This document shows positions 58,064-64,000 of a stretch of DNA of 64,000 nucleotides, piece by piece; positions within the stretch are counted from its first letter, which is position 1; the number at the start of each line of letters is the position of its first letter. A program made the position numbers and the translations under genes. This stretch comes from Bryoerythrophyllum caledonicum (Eukaryota; Streptophyta; Bryopsida; Pottiales; Pottiaceae), in NCBI GenBank assembly GCA_963971425.1, contig OZ020515.1:38731198-38795197 (forward strand), in the 5' to 3' direction. Under the pieces are notes generated by a model. That model had not been told where the DNA came from and made no database searches. It saw only the letters and a list, made by a program, of their open reading frames with translations.

Positions 58064-61000
58064 CTACGACTTCGAGTTGCCGCTTTGTTTCTGCTCATCT
58101 AGCGCGTCCCGTACAGCCGCCAAATCCTCCACGAGCAGTGTGCCGAGCTCCTCAGCATTCACCGCAGTCGACGCGAAAGCCTCGAAGTTGCGCTGCCAAC
58201 GCCCTCTGATGAAGGCGACCTTGTCCACCCACCCCACATCCGCAACCAACTGGTACTCCCACACTGCAAGACGAATTCATCGCAGCTGCGGCGTATTAGG
58301 AAATGCCTCCAGCACCCGACACAGCAGCGACGCACAAAGCAAATGTGGAAACGAAAGACGAGTACATCGTGAGGACAGACGCAAAGTATGATTGACATGC
58401 AAATCAAGGTCTTACCTTGTTCGATTTTGGGAAGGGCAGTCGTCATGACATTGGAGCTCAATGCTTCGAAACGAAGTCATCCAACACCTGTCTGTCAGAA
58501 TCCGCAAGACAATACAAGTTTTGCCTACTGTTAAAGGTAAGAGCAACGCTGGAGATAATGCAGTCAACATCGATCCATTGGGTATCTGTAACATCGTACT
58601 TGAATTTGTTCCGGCCTGGTCCCTTCGAGAACCAGTTAAACATAACCTGCACCGTCGGTGCTGCACTTACCTTCGTACCGTTAACAGTTGATCTGTTCAT
58701 TAAATCGATGGGGTTCCGTGAAGGGCCCCATTTTGTACCATATGACCGCCTGATTTTTTATACCCTCCCTATCCACCACGAACTAGAGTCTGCGCCGGCT
58801 GATACAACAACCGGAGTCCCTCTTCTTTGCATCGATTGCCTACTACGTTTTTGAGCTGCACGACATGTAGAAGGGGTAGCAGTTGTCTCATCCTGCTCAA
58901 AATACACCCCACAGTCCGTCCCTAATCCAACAAGGCAAGTGCTATTTGAACTAGAAGTAGACAGATAGTCTTCAGCGTTATTGAAATAAACCGAATTCCT
59001 TATTCTCGTAAGACGATCCTTAGATAGGAAGGGATTACCGTTTAATTCAGAAACCAACGTTGATTTATATATGTGCTTACCAGAATACTCGACCAGTGGC
59101 GAAATCCTTACAGTCCCTTCTTGCGATGTGGTTTCACTACTTGGTGTTATATCAGACGTACTCAGCAGGTCCCGAATTGCATGTCTGCACTCGTCTTCGG
59201 CAACGACAAGGGGATCCAGACCATCCTCAGTGAATGCAATGTCTTCTTCTGCACAATCTCGCGTGTTTTCTTCATGCTCCCCGAAAGTGACATCCGCAGC
59301 AAGACTCTCCCTCATCACCTCGCCGTCACCGTCTTCTCCTGGAACCGGTTGAGATGGCGGGCTGTAAGTCCAATGTTTCGTATCGGCTGCCTCGAGCGTC
59401 CACGGCTGTAGAAACCATTTCTTCTCCCTTGCTACCGTTGACGGAGCCATATTCAGTCCTCGCAGCATACTCTGTGCTGATTTAAAGCCCTCCTGCAGAC
59501 AAGAAATCAGAGCTGCATCTGTTTCAAGTCCACCGTAGTCACCTAAATTTGCCGCACTCTCGTTCTCTCCGAACGGGTGAAGCTTGGCCCAGATGTTAGC
59601 TTGTTTGTTGTGGGCCCTATTGAACTTCAAGCCATTCTCGCCATATTCGATGTCTGCAAGGTGGTTGACAGTGTTTGCACAACCCAGTAGCTCGTGAAAA
59701 TCATATGACCTCTCCATTCCCTGCATACCACCTACTTTGCTAAAGAAAATCTCACATGAGTCTGAGCCAGTTAAATGCAACGGAACTGGTAAGTCGCTAT
59801 GAAAGTCCCGGAAATATTTAACTAAAAGAACCACAAAGTGACACGACAGCTGAATGTCAATGAAGCATTGGTTACTCACAAAACACTCTTGAACAGAAAG
59901 GGTTTTAGTATTACCGCCAACGCTGTGATCACCAAATTTGAACCAGAGTTTCCAAAGTCGGAAGAAAAACGAAACCTTGGCTGCGAGAACAACTCTATCT
60001 CAAAGACTCAAAGACACCGACAAGAACACATCTACGTAATCTGATACAATCTGTAGGTACATTTCGGTACCAAGAGTCCTCTCCTGATGTGCGTCACGTT
60101 CTACCTGCAATTTCCGAAGACTATCTCTTACCTTCTTCGAGCATAGTCGTTGCGCACTCGCCCAATTTTGCCTGTCAGTTCGTTGGACGTCCTCGAGTCT
60201 AAGGCCGTGATCATCATATGAAAACTTATTGTACACCTGTCCTATGTGCTCAAGCAAGCAAACATCAGCCCCTAATTGGAGACTCCTCACGGCACTATCC
60301 AACGGATTTATCAATTTCTTACCATTGTGCACATAATCTTGATCATGCAACCCTACAACCCGAACAGAGTTTAGAAGCAAACCTGAGAGAGTCCACCCCG
60401 CCCAATCTATACTGTACCTTACCCCATCTTTCCCGGTCAAATCCTGGATCATCAGCTGACGCCGTCGTGAATCTCCATCCGACGCATGTCCGATTATCGG
60501 ACCTACTGCCTCCTCACACTCAACCTGCCAGAGCACGTCAATGGCGTCCCATTGTTCCCGTACCCATGCAGAATTGAAACAATTGCAAGTAACGTTGACC
60601 ACGAGCACAAGTCTAGGCAATTTATCATGCAATGGATTGACCACTATAACCCTGGCGAAGCTCCCAATGCGGTTAGTCCTAAACGCATCTACAATGTTAG
60701 TATATCCTGTATCTCCAGAGCCAACCACAGGCTTGAAATGTGAGTCACAGCAATGATTCTCTTTGGAACCACAGAAACCGACGAGAACATCAGTACGTGA
60801 CTCCCACGAAATTTGACTTTTAACCTTGGTCTCATCTTCGGCAAGTATCACCGGCACTTGCCCTCTGATCCCGTGGGCAGCCTTTACTTCTCGGTAAATC
60901 CCTGCAACACAGGTGAAAATCTGCACATGTTCTCCCGCAACAAACTGCATCCCTTTCTTATGCTCCCCTTTAGTTTTGGAATAAGAAGGTGCAGCATAAT

Positions 61001-62948
61001 TCAGAGCAAACAAGTCACACATGCGGCGCCCACCGTATATCTTCATAGCCTGAGAAAACGACTTGGTATTCTTAGAGTACCTAAATCCTTCTTTCTGACG
61101 GTTCAAATTAGTGGCGACATCCCTGAGGAAGTCCCACAGTGCTGGCTTTCCCCCGAACGCATTGGTTCTGTGAGCAGCGAGTATATTGTTACAAAATGCT
61201 AACACATCTTTCCTATTAAAATTCTCTACCGCACACAATTTCAAACCCTTCGTCGTCAGTTTCATTTGGGCCATTTTAGCCTTCAGCAGCCAGTGAGACG
61301 TTTTTTCATCTTTGAATTTCCTAGCGAGGACTCTACTACGACCAGCCAATTCTCTAAGTGACAGATAATCAACCCTACGTCCTGGACAGTTATCAAGGAA
61401 ACCTCTCTTCACTACAACGTGATTCTCTCGCAAAACCCGAAGGCGAAAATCATTTTCTTTAGGGATTTTGGTACATTCAGAGCATGTGAAATTAAAGAAC
61501 GGTTCTCCTGTCAAGCTCAGACGTTTACACCTAACATGTCGAAAACATCCGTCCACTGTACTAACAACTCCCCGATACAGGAACTCTGCCGAGGTTGCCG
61601 GCTCTGGAACCCACTCTTTCCCTAGCTTCGGGTCGTATAAGAGTCCCAAGAACTCATACTCCAAATCCCCATACGTAGTAGACGGACCCCTTAATCTCCA
61701 GCAAAGCAAACTAAGGGGGCAGAAGCATTCACCAGAATCAGTCGATGTTGAAGTTCTCTCGGAAAGCCTGAACCAACTGTGCAGATCCTACTGGTTTCCG
61801 ATTGTACGCGTGGAGGACGACGGCCTGCCCTTGCGACCATTGTAAATCGCATTGGAGGAAGACCTCTCCCCCGGAGCTAAGTCCTGTAGCGCTTTGGTGT
61901 GCTTTAATCCGTGTACATGATTCTCGAGGTTCGCCTTCAAGTTCTTCCTCACTGGACAGAGGTGGAAAATCTCCCCGTCCACCTTGCACCGAACTTTGTA
62001 CCAGAATGACTTCAATTTAGTCGCCTCTTCATCACCAATGACTACAAACGGACCCTGCCCACCATCGACAGCCATGTTCACCTCTTCCAGAATCGTGAGA
62101 CCTTCTTCGACCAGCCGCTTATGGTCAGCGGCAGTGAGGATTATCGATTTGCCTTTCGAAGCTTGAGATTGCGGATGATTGGAATAATCCACGCCTTTCC
62201 TTTGACACCAAGACCTTATGTGCAACGACGACTGAAGGTGGGACTTCTTGAAATTCGCAAACAAATTGTGAATGGCAGATTTAGAGTGATCTCCAGTCGT
62301 CCCTCCGAAATCTTTACCGCATTCACCACAGTGCAACTTGACGACACCAACATCGTTTAGGTCACAAGATTTCAGGTGCCAGAGATGGTCGTCAAAGTCC
62401 ATCTGTTGTAGTTCCTTCTGTAATTTTAGTACTTGAGCCTTAAACTTCTCCATTACGTCTTCTGAAACTAGGATTGACAACAGATTAGCTGCGGAGTAAG
62501 GGTCACTGACTTCCGGCAACGCCACAGATGGGGTGGTAGGAGAAGGGGTTGCAGGATCCGTAGCGAAATCGTCGTCAACTGGGAATTGTGCCTGCTCGAA
62601 GGGGGGGCTAAATCCGAATACTTCCTCACCATCTCTGATTCCTTGGTCATCCCTCGACGATCCAGCGTTTAATCTTCTCCGCTTTGCTGGTCCTTCGTCG
62701 ATGACTTCACACGTTGGAATAACGTACACACGTAAATCAACTGTGTTCATACCCTCGAATGTTCTCTTTATCCTGCATTTCTCCTCGACGTCCTAAAACT
62801 CAAACGGCCATCCCACGCAACCCGCGGACTCAAGCTTTGCCCTCAAATCCCTGTAGGAGTCGTTCTCACGGCAAACAAGAGGACTGATTAGTACCGGGTT
62901 TGAATCTTCATCAGCCAGACCATACAATTTCACCTTGCACGACGACAT
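58064..62948 (-). pseudogene. Giant transposase-like ORF (about 1,500 codons) with four in-frame stops
   Basis: From the ATG at 62948 one frame runs to 58458 (1,497 codons). Nonsense codons lie at 62793-62795 (TAG), 61788-61790 (TAG), 60000-60002 (TGA) and 58758-60 (TAA). There is no frameshift until the end. Features: basic KRRR (about 89-92), zinc-finger-like CGEC...H...H (207-243), a second Cys/His cluster (HLCPVRKN to HGLKH, about 329-350), and a third (CFRHVRC...FTCSECTKIP, about 468-496). The catalytic-like core has LAEDETKVK (D705), ASDGDSRRR (D824), GLHDQDYVH (868) and SDSCEIFFS (E1066). The C-terminal part holds NGNPFLSKDRLTRIRNS, WWIGRV and DTQWIDVDCI. A last exon (58263-58064, after donor CAAG|GTAAGA at 58415) adds VWEYQLVADVGWVDK and continues to NSKS. 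Joining to it needs a 1-bp shift near 58470. Confidence 0.85.
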
Positions 62949-63605
62949 CTTCCCTCGAACATAGAAGATATAGAATCAGACGCACTAAACCTCCAAACCC
63001 TAACCCAGTTCACAATAGGAAACCAGAAAACACAACCATACACCCATAAACAGTAACCCTAGCAGGAGAGAGGTTAAGAAATCAATTGAATCTCAAGGCT
63101 TGCAGAAGTTCTGTTGCGGTGATGCAAATCTCCATGAAAACAACGCGAAATCAGAACCCTCCCGCATCGACACCATTGCCCGACGATTGCATCTGGAGCG
63201 GAAACAGAATTGGAAGCGGGAAAACCTAGGCCGCCACCCTAAACCGCTGGCAGTGGAAGTGAATCATTACTGATTCAAAAACCGTGGTATTTTCTTACAA
63301 GATCTCCCCCGTTCAGACTTGAATCTCATCCAACGGTGAAAATAAACCCTAAACCCTAACCCTGTACCCTAGACCCTGATTAAAAACCCTAAACCCTATC
63401 ACATTGTAGTAATTTAGATTCTAGTCACAGCTAATTAATATATGGCACACTACCTTAATATTAATAAAAATCTAACATGGTCTATATATTTGCACCCTAT
63501 ATTACTTATAATTTATCTCCACTATTTCCTTGACGCCTATAATAAATCAAATATTCTTATAATTTTTTGGCCAATGTAATAAAATACACCGTATATTTGT
63601 TCTCT
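62949..63605 (-). promoter_or_regulatory. 5' region of the transposase-like gene with telo-box motifs
   Basis: Contains several AAACCCTA/AACCCTAA words (about 62990-63002 and 63053-63062, and a cluster at 63344-63400), degenerate copies of the plant telomere unit. Such 'telo boxes' occur in plant promoters. The cluster lies about 400-450 bp upstream of the ATG. No clear TATA box was picked. Confidence 0.5.
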
Positions 63606-63643
63606 CCTAGTTTCTAACTCAACCGCTTAGTGCCCCCCCCGAG
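63606..63643. repeat. Right TIR and subterminal word
   Basis: Reverse complement reads CTC, eight G, CACTAAGCGG, then AGAAACTAG (forward 63607-63615), mirroring the left end. Confidence 0.88.
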
Positions 63644-63651
63644 CTATCCAT

Positions 63652-63943
63652 GCATGTTTCTTCAGCATAATTGCAAGGGTACATTAACCATCCTTCATAC
63701 AAGAGGCGCTTGGATTTAGGGTGCCGCAAGGTTCTTGCACCAAGCAACTTGTCAGTGTCTCTTACGCATCAAGGAAAGTGATTGGATTTGATAGTTTGAT
63801 ATTAACTCCAAAGTTCATCTTGTTTGTAGAATTTTGACTGGTCGTGAAAACGAGCAGAATGTATGTGCAGGGTAGGCATCTTTTTAATATTTCAATCACT
63901 CAAGTATATCTTTGCACCTTGTCAAACACTTTGCAGTCCTTAA
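63652..63943. other. No gene recognised
   Basis: Spacer between the large transposon and the next TTAA element. No motif seen. Confidence 0.5.
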
Positions 63944-64000
63944 CCCCTAAAGGACGACGACCTAATTCGCTCTAAAACCAGTCCAAAACTGCCACTGTCA
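63944..64000. mobile_element. TTAA-flanked TIR element, copy D (cut by window end)
   Basis: TTAA (63940-63943) is followed by CCCCTAAAGGACGACG. The next 40 bp ('accagtccaaaactgcca') match the reverse complement of the right end of copy C, so this is the family in inverse orientation. The other end lies outside the window. Confidence 0.75.

Larger units (their letters stand above)
57203..63643 (-). mobile_element. 6.4-kb DNA transposon of unplaced superfamily
   Basis: Bounded by a perfect 8-bp target duplication CTATCCAT (57195-57202 and 63644-63651). The left end is CT plus 11 G, then CACTTAG. The right end in reverse complement is CTC plus 8 G, then CACTAAG. A second matching word, AGAACTAG at left (57234) and AGAAACTAG at right, lies about 30 bp inside each end. 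It contains a single long minus-strand gene with a transposase-like core. An 8-bp duplication occurs in hAT, P and KDZ groups, but neither the G-run ends nor the protein matches the hAT or P signatures I know. Confidence 0.9.

Noticed and set aside
63344-63400. Possible chromosome end or interstitial telomere
   Set aside because: Only a few degenerate AAACCCT units inside a transposon bounded on both sides; far too short and imperfect for a telomere.

Overview
This is a repeat-dense stretch of a plant nuclear genome. Four findings point that way: a plastid fatty-acid-exporter gene (FAX/TMEM14 family) with a transit-peptide-like N-terminus, a plant-specific two-pass membrane protein of the At5g19025-like family, spliceosomal introns, and AAACCCT (plant telomere-type) motifs. 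Host genes are GC-rich, intronless or with a few short introns, and lie in AT-rich, TE-filled DNA. A bryophyte or other seed-free plant fits the style, but this is only a guess. I see no rRNA, tRNA, CRISPR or operon structure.

Layout. 1-4.5 kb: degenerate repeats and a LINE remnant on the minus strand. 4.5-7.3 kb: CCGG-rich non-coding DNA. 7.7-21 kb: a degenerate satellite-like repeat split by a nearly complete Ty1-copia element (7882-13075, minus strand, TSD TTCTC), a very young non-autonomous LTR element (13447-17535, LTRs 99.4% identical, TSD AAGGG, with a minisatellite core) and a TTAA-flanked TIR element. 21.8-30 kb: an old, 3'-truncated copia element (plus strand) holding two nested DNA transposons, one of which (23356-25609) carries an array of hairpin-forming palindromes. 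31-39 kb: a decayed F-box fragment, tandem repeats, the intact F-box gene (34294-35580) and a DsbA/thioredoxin-like secretory gene (38014-36948, minus) with a GC-AG intron. 39-47.5 kb: several DNA transposons, including a Harbinger-like element with a trihelix/Myb relic and a pair of MITEs in head-to-head inversion. 48.0-48.7 kb: the At5g19025-like gene. 51.0-52.8 kb: the FAX gene (three exons). 53.2-56.7 kb: a Helitron/PIF1 helicase remnant (minus) interrupted by other TEs.

The most notable object is a 6.4-kb DNA transposon at 57203-63643. It has G-run TIRs, a perfect 8-bp target duplication (CTATCCAT) and one huge minus-strand reading frame of about 1,500 codons plus a short last exon. The frame encodes zinc-finger motifs and a DDE-like transposase core that I cannot place in a named superfamily. 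The frame is continuous for almost 4.5 kb but carries four nonsense codons. The copia polyprotein (7882-13075) shows the same picture: four nonsense codons and no frameshift. All eight stops can be explained by single transitions of the kind made by cytosine deamination.

The host genes appear unrelated to each other in function. The TEs dominate the organisation, and their nesting gives a relative chronology.
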